DNA of 64,000 bases from Streptomyces sp. R21 (GCF_041051975.1 NZ_CP163435.1:3038001-3102000); one strand, 5' to 3'; shown: positions 34,815-41,897, counted from the first letter of the stretch. Numbers and translations are program-made. Notes: generated from the sequence alone by a model not told the origin.

Positions 34815-36482
34815 CTAGAACTCCCCGGTCGGACTGGTGCGGACGCGCTCCAGGAGCAGCAGCGCCACGGCGCACACCACCATCAAGATGGTCGAAAGGG
34901 CCATCGCCTGGCCGTAGTTGAGGTCACCCGCACGCCCGAGCAGCCGGGCCACGGCAACCGGCAGTGTCGGGTTGTCGGGCCGCGCGATGAAGACGGTCGC
35001 ACCGAACTCGCCCAGCGACACCGCGAAGGCGAACCCGGCCGCGACCAGCAGCGCCCGGCGCACCATCGGCAGGTCCACCTCGCGCCACACCCGCCACGGC
35101 GACGCCCCGAGTACCGCCGCCGCCTCCCGCAGCCGTCCGTCCACCGCCCTGAGGACGGGCAGCATGGTGCGTACGACGAAGGGGACGCCCACCAGCGCCT
35201 GCGCGAGCGGTACGAGCAGCCAGGTACTGCGCAGGTCGAGCGGCGGCTCGTCCAGCGCGATCAGGAACCCGAAGCCGACGGTCACCGCGGAGACGCCGAG
35301 CGGCAGCATCAGCAGCGCGTCGAAGCCGCGCACGAGGCGGCCCGCGCGCCTGGTCAGAGCCGCGGCCGCCAGGCCGCCGATCAGGACGGCGATGACGGTG
35401 GCGGCGAGCGCATAGCGCAGCGAGTTGCCGATCGCCTCGATCGGCGCGACGAGGAAGATCCCGCCGTCGTCGTGGGTGAGCGCTTTGTAGTACGCGAACC
35501 CCGGTGCGTCCAACGACCGTTGGACCAGCACGGCGAGCGGCATCACCAGCAGCACGGCGATGCTCGCCAGCACCCCCGCGAGCAGCGCCCATTGCCCGGC
35601 TCCGCGCGGCCGGCGCGCGGTCACTTCCGGGGCCACGAGCCGCAGCGCGGTCTCGCGCCGGCGTACGGTCCAGGCGTGCACGGCGAGGATCGCGCCGACG
35701 GCCGCGAACTGGATGATCGTCAGCACGGCGGCAGTGGACAGGTCGAAGATCTCCGAGGTCTGCCGGTAGATCTCCACTTCGAGGGTGGAGAAGGTGGGAC
35801 CGCCGAGGATCTGCACCACACCGAAGGAGGTGAAGGTGAAGAGGAAGACCATGAGCGCGGCGGCGGCCACGGCGGGCCCGAGGGCAGGCAGGGTGACCTT
35901 CCGCCAGGCCTTCATCGGTGACGCACCCAGCATCCGCGCGGCCTCCTCCTGCCGCGGGTCGAGCTGCGCCCAGAGGCCGCCGACGGTCCGTACGACGACC
36001 GCGTAGTTGAAGAACACGTGCGCGATCAGGATCGCCCACACAGTGGTGTCCAGCCGTACGCCCCACAGCTGGTCGAGCAGCCCGCGGCGGCCGACGATCG
36101 CCAGGAACGCCGTACCGACGACAACGGTCGGCAGCACGAACGGAACGGTGACCACGGCCCGCAGGATCTGCTTGCCCCTGAAATCGAAGCGCGCGAAGAC
36201 ATACGCGCCGGGGAGCGCGATCAGCAGCGTGAGCACCGTCGACACGAGCGCCTGCCAGGTGGTGAACCACAGGACGTGCCGGATGTCGGACTGCCCGAGC
36301 ACATCCCCGATCCGCCCCCACTGCCAGACCCCGTCGACCTTGAGGCCGCGCGCGACGATCGCGGCGACCGGGTAGGCGAAGAAGATCCCGAAGAACGCGA
36401 CGGGCACGGCCATGAGACCGAGCCGCGCCGCGTTCCCCGTACGGCCCTTTCGGGGGGCTACTTCAGTACGAGCGAGGTCCAC
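34815..36482 (-). CDS. Thiamine-type ABC importer permease, fused double domain
   Basis: The protein of about 555 residues contains two consecutive permease domains, each with six or so helices and an EAA loop (EEAARMLGASPMKAWRKVTLPAL near residue 200; REAAAVLGASPWRVWREVDLPM near residue 470). Such ThiP/FbpB-type fusions supply both halves of the channel. I use the GTG at 36482, which overlaps the binding-protein gene by 25 bases; other in-frame starts lie at 36494 and further inside. No strong ribosome site is visible, consistent with coupling to the preceding stop. Confidence 0.87.
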   Translation of the reverse strand: MDLARTEVAPRKGRTGNAARLGLMAVPVAFFGIFFAYPVAAIVARGLKVDGVWQWGRIGDVLGQSDIRHVLWFTTWQALVSTVLTLLIALPGAYVFARFDFRGKQILRAVVTVPFVLPTVVVGTAFLAIVGRRGLLDQLWGVRLDTTVWAILIAHVFFNYAVVVRTVGGLWAQLDPRQEEAARMLGASPMKAWRKVTLPALGPAVAAAALMVFLFTFTSFGVVQILGGPTFSTLEVEIYRQTSEIFDLSTAAVLTIIQFAAVGAILAVHAWTVRRRETALRLVAPEVTARRPRGAGQWALLAGVLASIAVLLVMPLAVLVQRSLDAPGFAYYKALTHDDGGIFLVAPIEAIGNSLRYALAATVIAVLIGGLAAAALTRRAGRLVRGFDALLMLPLGVSAVTVGFGFLIALDEPPLDLRSTWLLVPLAQALVGVPFVVRTMLPVLRAVDGRLREAAAVLGASPWRVWREVDLPMVRRALLVAAGFAFAVSLGEFGATVFIARPDNPTLPVAVARLLGRAGDLNYGQAMALSTILMVVCAVALLLLERVRTSPTGEF

Positions 36483-37549
36483 GACTTGACCCACTGGTCA
36501 CGGTTGGCGGCGATCTTGGCGGGGGCCATGGTCTCGGGGTCCTTGGCCGCCGGGCCGTACTTCGTGAACTCGGCGGGCACCTGCGCCCCCTCGACCACCG
36601 GGTAGACGAACATGTTGAGCGGCATGTCCTCCTGGAACTGCTTGGTGACCAGGAAGTCGATGAGCGCCTTGCCGCCCTTGGCGTTCTTGGCGTTGCTCAG
36701 CAGCCCCGCGTACTCGACCTGGCGGAAGCAGGTGCCGGCCGAGACGCCGGTCGGCGCGGTCTTCGGCTTCGGGTCGCCGTAGATCACCTCGGCGGGCGGC
36801 GAGGAGGCGTACGAGACGACCAGCGGCCGGTCGGCCTTGGCCTTCTTGCCGCCCGCGGAGCCGGAGAACTCGTCGTTGTACGCCTGCTCCCAGCCGTCGA
36901 CGACCTTCACGCCGTTCGCCTTGAGCTTCTTCCAGTAACCCTGCCAGCCGTCATCCCCGTACTTGGCGGCCGTCCCGAGCAGGAAGCCGAGGCCCGGCGA
37001 GGAGGTGGAGGCGTTCTCCGTGACGAGCAGGTTCTTGTACGCGGGCTTGATCAGGTCGTCGAGCGAGGCCGGCGGCGTCAGCTTGTGCTCGCTGAAATAG
37101 GCCTTGTCGTAGTTGACGCAGATGTCGCCCGAGTCGATGGGCGTGACCCGGTGCTTGTCCTGGTCGACCCGGTACTCGGACTTGATCGCCTGGGAGCCCT
37201 TGGCCTCGTAGGACTGGAACAGCCCGTTGTCGAGGGCCCGGGAGAGCAGGGTGTTGTCGACGCCGAAGAAGACGTCACCCTGCGGGTTGTCCTTGGTGAG
37301 GATCGCCTTGTTGACGGCCTGCCCGGCGTCGCCGTCCTTGAGGACCTTGACCTTGTAGCCGGACTGCTTCTCGAACGCCTTCAGTACGGCCTTGGAGTAG
37401 ACGAAGGAGTCATGGCTGACGAGCGTCACGGTCTTGGAGCCGGCGCCGCCGTCGGAGCCGGAGTCGGACGAGCCGCACGCGGACAGCGTGACGAGCCCGA
37501 GACCGGCGGCCGTGACCACGGCCGTGATCCTGCTGATGGTGGTGCTCAC
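36458..37549 (-). CDS. Thiamine-binding lipoprotein (ThiB/TbpA-like)
   Basis: The 363-residue solute-binding protein has a short signal and a lipobox (LSACGSS, near residue 23). The mature part contains VTLVSHDSFVYSKAVLKAFEK near its start, DVFFGVDNTLLSRAL, and YASSPPAEVIY near residue 240, typical of the thiamine-binding TbpA family. It would capture thiamine outside the membrane and pass it to the fused permease. The GTG at 37549 has a perfect GGAGGAA site. A TPP riboswitch and a hairpin lie directly upstream. Confidence 0.9.
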   Translation of the reverse strand: MSTTISRITAVVTAAGLGLVTLSACGSSDSGSDGGAGSKTVTLVSHDSFVYSKAVLKAFEKQSGYKVKVLKDGDAGQAVNKAILTKDNPQGDVFFGVDNTLLSRALDNGLFQSYEAKGSQAIKSEYRVDQDKHRVTPIDSGDICVNYDKAYFSEHKLTPPASLDDLIKPAYKNLLVTENASTSSPGLGFLLGTAAKYGDDGWQGYWKKLKANGVKVVDGWEQAYNDEFSGSAGGKKAKADRPLVVSYASSPPAEVIYGDPKPKTAPTGVSAGTCFRQVEYAGLLSNAKNAKGGKALIDFLVTKQFQEDMPLNMFVYPVVEGAQVPAEFTKYGPAAKDPETMAPAKIAANRDQWVKSWTSLVLK

Positions 37550-37583
37550 TGGATTCCTCCTGGAGTGACCAGGAAGAGACGCG

Positions 37584-37623
37584 GCCCTGCCCGGGAACCT
37601 CGCGAGAGGTCCCCGGGCAGGGC
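37584..37623 (-). terminator. Expression-platform hairpin of the TPP riboswitch
   Basis: GCCCTGCCCGGG (37584-37595) pairs with CCCGGGCAGGGC (37612-37623), with an inner ACCT/AGGT pair. It sits between the aptamer and the GGAGG of the binding-protein gene. No clear U-run follows, so it may act on termination through other factors or on ribosome access. Confidence 0.7.
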
Positions 37624-37639
37624 GCAACAGCTTGAGTGG

Positions 37640-37731
37640 TGACCGAACTTCCTACCCAGAATGACCTGGGCAAGGTTCAGAGGGTCTGCGGTCTGTCCCG
37701 CACTCTCAGCGCTGTGGCGCTCCCCTGTCGG
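37640..37731 (-). ncRNA. TPP riboswitch (THI element)
   Basis: On the minus strand the conserved blocks appear in order: ACAGGGGAGCG, GCTGAGAGTGCGG, GACCCTCTGAACCT, GTCATTCTGGGTAGGAAGT. Closing P1 pairs CCGAC with GTTCGG. CTGAGA (37704-37709) and the ACCCTCTGAACCT core (37673-37685) are the pyrimidine- and pyrophosphate-sensing parts. It controls the thiamine ABC operon downstream. Its 5' edge lies only about 30 bases from the rlmN stop, so its promoter is inside or just after rlmN, or rlmN transcripts read into it. Confidence 0.92.
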
Positions 37732-37760
37732 AATATGAAGATGTACTTACGCCGCTCAGA

Positions 37761-38867
37761 CTACCGCTCGCTGGCCGCGAGCTGTCCGCACGCCCCGTCG
37801 ATCTCCTGGCCACGGGTGTCCCGGACGGTGACCGGCACGCCGTGGGCCGCGATGGCCTCGACGAACGCCTTCTCGTCCTCGGGCCGCGAGGCGGTCCACT
37901 TGGAGCCGGGCGTGGGGTTGAGCGGGATCAGGTTCACGTGCACCGGCTTGCCCCGCAGGAGCCGGCCGAGACGGTCACCGCGCCACGCCTGGTCGTTGAT
38001 GTCGCGGATCAGCGCGTACTCGATCGACAGCCGACGCCCCGACTTGGCGGCGTACTCCCATCCGGCGTCCAGCACCTCGCGCACCTTCCACCGCGTGTTC
38101 ACGGGGACGAGGGTGTCGCGCAGCTCGTCGTCCGGCGCGTGCAGCGAGATGGCGAGGCGGCACTTGAAGCCCTCGTCGGAGAACCGGTGGATGGCCGGCA
38201 CGAGCCCGACCGTGGAGACGGTGATGCCGCGCTGCGACAGCCCGAGCCCGTCCGGCTCCGGGTCGGTGAGGGCACGGATGGACTGGACGACCCGCTTGTA
38301 GTTGGCGAGCGGCTCCCCCATGCCCATGAACACGATGTTGCTCAGCCGCGCCGGACCGCCGGGAATCTCGCCGTCCCTGAGGGCCCGCATCCCGTCCACG
38401 ATCTGGTGCACGATCTCGCCGGTGGACAGATTCCGGTCGAGACCGGCCTGCCCGGTGGCGCAGAACGGGCAGTTCATCCCGCATCCGGCCTGCGAGCTGA
38501 TGCACATGGTCACCCGGTCCGGGTACCGCATCAGCACGGACTCGACGAGCGTCCCGTCGAAGAGCTTCCACAGGGTCTTGCGCGTGGTGTCGTCATCACA
38601 GCTGATGTGCCGCACGACCGACATCAGCTCCGGAAGCAGCGCCTCCTGGAGCTTGCCGCGCGAGGCGGCCGGAATGTCCGTCCACTCCGCGGGGTCGTGC
38701 GCGTACCGCGCGAAGTAGTGCTGCGACAGCTGCTTGGCGCGAAACGGCTTCTCACCGATCGCGGCAACCGCCTCTTTACGCTCGGCGGGCGTGAGATCGG
38801 CAAGGTGCCGCGGCGGCTTCTTGGCTCCGCGGGGGGCGACGAATGTGAGTTCTCCGGGCTTAGGCAT
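37761..38867 (-). CDS. rlmN: 23S rRNA (adenine2503-C2)-methyltransferase RlmN
   Basis: The 368-residue radical-SAM enzyme has the cluster motif [12 protein letters not shown] (CxxxCxxC, near residue 130), the [11 protein letters not shown] glycine-rich SAM motif near 190, and the acceptor cysteine region GACGQLA at the C-terminus. It methylates A2503 of 23S rRNA and also A37 of certain tRNAs. The ATG at 38867 begins MPKPGEL. Its start codon and the DNA just upstream are duplicated 3 kb away (41841-41897), marking the edge of an integrated element. A GACACT (38877-38882) 9 bases before the ATG could be a -10 for a near-leaderless transcript. Confidence 0.94.
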   Translation of the reverse strand: MPKPGELTFVAPRGAKKPPRHLADLTPAERKEAVAAIGEKPFRAKQLSQHYFARYAHDPAEWTDIPAASRGKLQEALLPELMSVVRHISCDDDTTRKTLWKLFDGTLVESVLMRYPDRVTMCISSQAGCGMNCPFCATGQAGLDRNLSTGEIVHQIVDGMRALRDGEIPGGPARLSNIVFMGMGEPLANYKRVVQSIRALTDPEPDGLGLSQRGITVSTVGLVPAIHRFSDEGFKCRLAISLHAPDDELRDTLVPVNTRWKVREVLDAGWEYAAKSGRRLSIEYALIRDINDQAWRGDRLGRLLRGKPVHVNLIPLNPTPGSKWTASRPEDEKAFVEAIAAHGVPVTVRDTRGQEIDGACGQLAASER

Positions 38868-38904
38868 GGCTGTACCAGTGTCGCAGATCGAATCGTGTGA
38901 CCTG
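38848..38904. repeat. Left attachment-like repeat, contains rlmN start codon
   Basis: This 57-bp sequence covers the first seven codons of rlmN, its ATG and 37 bases upstream. It matches 41841-41897 at 52 positions, including an unbroken 23-base block over the coding part and an unbroken 17-base block upstream. Recombination here would leave rlmN's start and proximal promoter intact. Confidence 0.8.
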
Positions 38905-38966
38905 GGGCTCAAGCTCGGCAGGGTGGTCGTCCTCGGTCGTCCCTGGTCGTCGTCGGCCCTCCTCGG

Positions 38967-38984
38967 ACGGCCCACAGACGGCCC
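38967..38984. repeat. Arm-like 18-bp repeat, copy 1
   Basis: ACGGCCCACAGACGGCCC lies 62 bases inside the left attachment-like repeat. It is internally a doublet of ACGGCCC. Copies 2 and 3 differ by one base each. Confidence 0.6.
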
Positions 38985-39150
38985 AGCGCGAGAGGCGTTC
39001 TCGCTGGCCAGCGCACCGCGGAGAGCACCCGGACCGAAATCGGCTGTCACGCCCCGCGGCTCCCCGCCTGTGTCCCGTGCCACTGGATCTTGACCGTTTG
39101 CCATCGGACTTTGACGGACGCGAGTTTGTGTCATCGGAGTTTGATCACCG

Positions 39151-39197
39151 CAGGTCGGCGACTCAGCGCACCGAAGGTGCGCTGAGTCGCCGACCTG
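39151..39197. terminator. Perfect 22-bp hairpin with 3-base loop
   Basis: Positions 39151-39172 and 39176-39197 are exact reverse complements around GAA. A second small hairpin (CTGCAC/GTGCAG) follows at once. It lies downstream of the DUF4232 gene stop (39281, minus strand) and would terminate that transcript and shield rlmN from it. Confidence 0.8.
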
Positions 39198-39280
39198 CAC
39201 TTATGTGCAGTTCCTCGTAAACGTGTAGGTCAGGGCCTTGCGATCGTCATGCAGGCTGCTCGATTTGTGGGGACGGGGGG

Positions 39281-39850
39281 TCAGGAAGGCTTGACCGCCG
39301 AGACCGGGGTGGCGGTCACCTTGTTGTCGCACTCGGCCCACCACCCGTCGTTCAGGGCGACCTGGTGCTTCCCGGAGTGCGGCAGCCCGATGACCATCGT
39401 CGGATACGCCTTCGGGGTGTTGCCCGACTTGCAGTAGCCGTCGCCCTCCCCCTGGACCTGGACGAAGGTCAGCTTCACCCACGCCTTGCCGTGCGGCCGG
39501 ACCGTCACGGTGGCCGCCCTGCCGGTGCGGGTGACCGTGAGCGGGGTGTTGTGGGCGGGGGAGCCGTTGCCGGCGCCCGCGACCGTCGGGTGGCCCTTCA
39601 GGACGCACGTCCTCCCGGAGACGTTGGTGAACCGCACGACCGCCGCCCCGGTCCCGGTCCCGACGGGCGGGTGGGCGGCCTGCCAGGCGCTGACCTGGAG
39701 AGCGGAGGCCCGGCAGGCGGGCGGCGGGGTGGAGGTGGTGGTGCTCGCCGCCATGGCGGTGCCGGGCAGGATGCCGGTCACCGCCGCCGCGACGGCCGTG
39801 ACCGCCGTCGTCGCCAGAGCCGCCCTGCGAATGCCGTTGCTGTGACGCAT
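39281..39850 (-). CDS. Secreted DUF4232-type protein
   Basis: The 189-residue protein has a signal peptide (cleavage near AMAAS, residue 35). A single beta-rich domain follows, with features of DUF4232: CRASALQVSAWQA, then VVRFTNVSGRTCVLKGHPTV, and the late WWAECDN. Four cysteines could form two disulfides. Family members are extracellular and of unknown function. It lies within the element and may be cargo. Its ATG at 39850 is followed by a typical RRAALATTAVTAV signal. No ribosome site is obvious beyond GGGG 9-12 bases upstream. Confidence 0.8.
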   Translation of the reverse strand: MRHSNGIRRAALATTAVTAVAAAVTGILPGTAMAASTTTSTPPPACRASALQVSAWQAAHPPVGTGTGAAVVRFTNVSGRTCVLKGHPTVAGAGNGSPAHNTPLTVTRTGRAATVTVRPHGKAWVKLTFVQVQGEGDGYCKSGNTPKAYPTMVIGLPHSGKHQVALNDGWWAECDNKVTATPVSAVKPS

Positions 39851-40088
39851 GCTGTCGTCCCCCTGAGTCGTCTCGTCCGCGGGTTTCGGTCGTCGGTTGT
39901 TGCCCCGCGGTACGCGTGGTACGTGAGTGCAGATAGGGCGGGAGAGCGGCAGGGTTCCGTGCGGCGACTACTTGTGACGGAACGGTGACGACAGGCTGCA
40001 CCCGTGCAGATGGCCGTCAGGGCAGACAGAAGCACCTCCAGCGCGCCACGGGTTAACGGTCAAGATCCAGTGGCACGGGACAAGAGCG

Positions 40089-40119
40089 TTGCTATATAGG
40101 CCACAAGTGGACCTAGAAT
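40089..40119 (+). promoter_or_regulatory. Promoter for the leaderless DUF6233 gene
   Basis: TAGAAT (40114-40119) ends 7 bases before the GTG at 40127, and TTGCTA (40089-40094) is a possible -35 with a 19-base spacer. The surrounding TATATAG is unusually AT-rich for this DNA. The spacing implies that the mRNA begins at the start codon. Confidence 0.55.
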
Positions 40120-40126
40120 CGAACCT

Positions 40127-40495
40127 GTGTCCGAAAACGTGTCTCGCCCAGATCGCCTGGACCGCCTGGACCGCCTGGACCGCCTGCGCAGCGTCCGTGA
40201 ATGGCTGGTCTGGCAACTGCGCCGCACAGACGACACCATCGCTGAGCTGGAGCGGCAGGAGGTAGCCGCTGCCCGTACGGCACGCACGCTGCCCTCACCC
40301 ACGCCAGGGTGGAAGCTCGCGATCCAACGGGCGGGCGGCAATCCCACCCCCGACGCCATCCATACAGGCGACTGCGGCATGGCTGGCAAGAACACGAAGC
40401 CACTGACACGCGAGCAGGCCCGCCACGCGATCACAGAAGGCGGCATCACGGCGTGCCCCTACTGTCGCCCCGACACCGACCTGGGCGTGCTGTGA
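40127..40495 (+). CDS. DUF6233-type small protein
   Basis: The 122-residue protein has a helical N-terminus in which the triplet RLD is repeated (RLDRLDRLDRLRSVREWLVWQL), an ELERQE-containing helix, and a C-terminal half with HTGDC (near residue 79) and CPYCRPDTDLGVL (near 110). The three cysteines plus histidine could bind zinc. Such proteins are common on Streptomyces integrative plasmids and are of unknown function. At DNA level the RLD repeat is a run of four 9-bp units. The GTG start appears leaderless. The next gene overlaps its stop. Confidence 0.8.
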   Translation: MSENVSRPDRLDRLDRLDRLRSVREWLVWQLRRTDDTIAELERQEVAAARTARTLPSPTPGWKLAIQRAGGNPTPDAIHTGDCGMAGKNTKPLTREQARHAITEGGITACPYCRPDTDLGVL

Positions 40496-40734
40496 GCCGC
40501 GAACGGTCGCGCCCTGAGGGTACGAGCACAGCACCCGTCGTCGTGCATCGTGCGGCGGGTACCGGTGGTCGCCGGGTGTCGATCCATACCCAGCCCGTCG
40601 GGCTCGCCCACAGCGACGCCGACCTGGTCGAGTTCCTGCGGCGCGCGGGCCTGTCTGACGCGTGGGAGCTCCTGGACGATCCGCATTGGGTGGAGTGGCA
40701 GGGCCATCGTCCACACCAATACGGCGCGGGCTGA
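40492..40734 (+). CDS. Small plasmid-type protein, 80 aa, coupled to DUF6233 gene
   Basis: The GTG at 40492 overlaps the stop of the previous gene (GTGA), so translation is coupled. The protein contains VVVHRAAGTGGRRVSIH, then LAHSDADLVEFLRRAGL, and DDPHWVEWQG. I recall short proteins of this pattern following DUF6233 genes on Streptomyces plasmids and integrated elements. There is no membrane segment. The conserved Trp/acidic pattern suggests a small folded domain, but the function is unknown. Confidence 0.7.
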   Translation: MSRERSRPEGTSTAPVVVHRAAGTGGRRVSIHTQPVGLAHSDADLVEFLRRAGLSDAWELLDDPHWVEWQGHRPHQYGAG

Positions 40735-41130
40735 CAGCAGCAGGTTCCTCCGCAGCTCGGTGCAGGTTCCCCCTGCGGCACTCCTGCACGCTTGTTGCGC
40801 AGGAAGTGACGTCGGCCCGGAGCGACCTCGCGCGATCGGCGTCGGCGCAGCACTGGCCTGTGGTCGAGCGGTCGCCAATGGTCGTTGTTGGTCGCTGTGG
40901 GCCACCCTTCGACGGCCCACGGACGGCCCAGGGGGCCACTCAAGGAGGGTGCGACAGTCAGGTGGAGCAGCACTGCGCGACCGCGTGTCGGAAGACGTAC
41001 AGACCGCGCATCAGACCCCTGTCAACCAGGGCTTCGTCATCACAGCTTCAGCCGTGCCCCACACGTGCCCCAATGGTGACGAGCTGGGCGGCGGCGGAGA
41101 GCAGCCGCAGCCGCAGACGCTTGGGCTCCC
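40735..41130. other. Gene-poor element interior
   Basis: No complete gene is supported here. The stretch contains GGTCG-rich runs (40880-40900) like those near the left end, the second arm-like repeat, and possible remains of the recombinase gene upstream of its recognisable C-terminus. A GGTTC-containing small stem near 40765 is not a tRNA. Confidence 0.45.
40912..40929. repeat. Arm-like 18-bp repeat, copy 2
   Basis: ACGGCCCACGGACGGCCC differs from copy 1 by one base. As at the left end, it follows a GGTCG-rich run, so a longer flank of about 60 bases was probably duplicated. Confidence 0.55.
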
Positions 41131-41241
41131 CCCGGCTCTAACTCTGCGGGTGTACGCGCACCTCATGCCTTCGAGTCAGAAGCGGACCAGGAAAGCCGTG
41201 GACGGCGTCCTGTCGCTTGGCCGCGACGTCTCGGATCCCGA
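41131..41241 (+). pseudogene. C-terminal fragment of a tyrosine recombinase (integrase)
   Basis: The frame encodes LTLRVYAHLMPSSQKRTRKA, the end of phage/plasmid integrases in which the catalytic tyrosine lies in VYAHLMP. The upstream catalytic Arg and His-x-x-Arg boxes are not visible in any frame nearby, so the gene is truncated. It is positioned 600 bases from the right attachment-like repeat, as expected for an integrase gene next to its att site. Confidence 0.65.
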
Positions 41242-41257
41242 CCCCCCACGTGACAGG

Positions 41258-41304
41258 CATGCGCCCGTGCAAGGAATGGGAACAATCCCTTGCATGGGCG
41301 CATG
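41258..41304. repeat. Long near-perfect inverted repeat over a start codon
   Basis: Twenty bases at 41258-41277 pair with 41285-41304 around a 7-base loop, with one G-U pair and one mismatch. The ATG of the following gene (41294) and its purine-rich GGGAA lie inside. It could be a terminator of the old integrase transcript, a site where a protein binds, or a translational lock. Confidence 0.75.
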
Positions 41305-41740
41305 GGGGACGTTGCTAGCCACCATTGCTGGCGCCGCGATCGCGCTCGTGGGTCAGCACCTGGTGAAGCGGGCTGAGGAACAGGCTCGCATGTCGGAGCT
41401 TCTGCTTGAGCAGTGCGTCGCAGTGGCAGCGTCGTCCTCGGACTTCCGGGATCGTATCTGGGAAGAACGTCACCTGGGCTTGGAGGGGCGGGTCGCTGGT
41501 TGGGACCTTTCAGCCCTGCGACTGGCGACAGCCCGCCTACAGATCCTCTCGAAGGATGACACCCTGCTGGCCTCGCTAGATCAGCTCAACAAGGCTGGCC
41601 GGCGGCTGGGAAGCAGCTGGCGACGCGGCGACGTGAACGATGCGGACTATGCCGAGCTTTGGGACCGGCACAACGCTGCTTTGAAGCAGTTCCTGGCCGC
41701 CAGCGGCAGGGCGGTACGCCGCCGCATGTCTCTCGCCTGA
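41294..41740 (+). CDS. Small protein with N-terminal membrane helix
   Basis: The 148-residue product begins MGAWGTLLATIAGAAIALVG, one membrane helix, and continues with a basic, helical cytoplasmic-looking part (VKRAEEQARMSELLLEQ) rich in Ala, Leu and Arg. Streptomyces encodes similar helix-plus-coil proteins of unknown role. The ATG at 41294 has GGGAA 10-14 bases upstream; an ATG at 41276 is in frame. Codon use looks like a real gene (third-position GC lower than chromosomal neighbours, as elsewhere in this element). No homologue is recognised. Confidence 0.6.
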   Translation: MGAWGTLLATIAGAAIALVGQHLVKRAEEQARMSELLLEQCVAVAASSSDFRDRIWEERHLGLEGRVAGWDLSALRLATARLQILSKDDTLLASLDQLNKAGRRLGSSWRRGDVNDADYAELWDRHNAALKQFLAASGRAVRRRMSLA

Positions 41741-41750
41741 CCATCGGCGC

Positions 41751-41768
41751 ACGGCCCAGAGACGGCCC
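41751..41768. repeat. Arm-like 18-bp repeat, copy 3
   Basis: ACGGCCCAGAGACGGCCC differs from copy 1 by one base and lies 72 bases before the right attachment-like repeat, mirroring the 62-base distance at the left end. All three copies have the same orientation. Confidence 0.6.
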
Positions 41769-41840
41769 CGCAGGTCAACACAAGGACCCGAGTGCCACCA
41801 AACATGCAGGTGAGAGGCCAACTCAAGCCTGACGCCTGCC

Positions 41841-41897
41841 AGTTCTCCGGGCTTAGGCATGGCCATACCAGTGTCGCAGATCAATTGGTGTGACCTG
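41841..41897. repeat. Right attachment-like repeat, truncated rlmN start
   Basis: This copy carries the rlmN ATG and first codons (MPKPGEL) on the minus strand and then diverges from rlmN. Five mismatches to the left copy are clustered outside two unbroken blocks. The DNA to its right is probably the original upstream region of rlmN. Confidence 0.8.

Larger units (their letters stand above)
38905..39280. other. Left inner flank of the element, no gene
   Basis: Beyond the left repeat I see no convincing coding frame until the DUF4232 gene. The stretch contains runs of GGTCGTC-like triplets (38925-38955), one 18-bp arm-like repeat, a pair of imperfect 14-mers starting CATCGGA (39102 and 39132) and a perfect 22-bp hairpin. 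It reads like attachment-flank DNA. Confidence 0.5.
38848..41897. mobile_element. Decayed integrative element bounded by a duplicated rlmN 5' end
   Basis: The boundaries are two 57-base direct repeats with 52 matches (38848-38904 and 41841-41897). The left copy is the real rlmN start; the right copy contains only the first codons (MPKPGEL). Between them lie the C-terminal scrap of a tyrosine recombinase, three 18-bp repeats, strong hairpins and small genes typical of streptomycete plasmids (DUF6233). No replication, transfer or full integrase gene remains. From memory, S. coelicolor also carries an integrated element between rlmN and cdsA, so this may be a used site. Confidence 0.7.

Noticed and set aside
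39102..39145. Imperfect 14-mer pair beginning CATCGGA, considered as insertion-sequence end repeats
   Set aside because: The two copies are direct, not inverted, only 30 bases apart, and no transposase coding is nearby.
40751..40785. tRNA-like GGTTC with a small stem inside the element
   Set aside because: The loop lacks the conserved TTCRA sequence, and no anticodon or acceptor stem can be drawn. It is not a tRNA or tRNA remnant.
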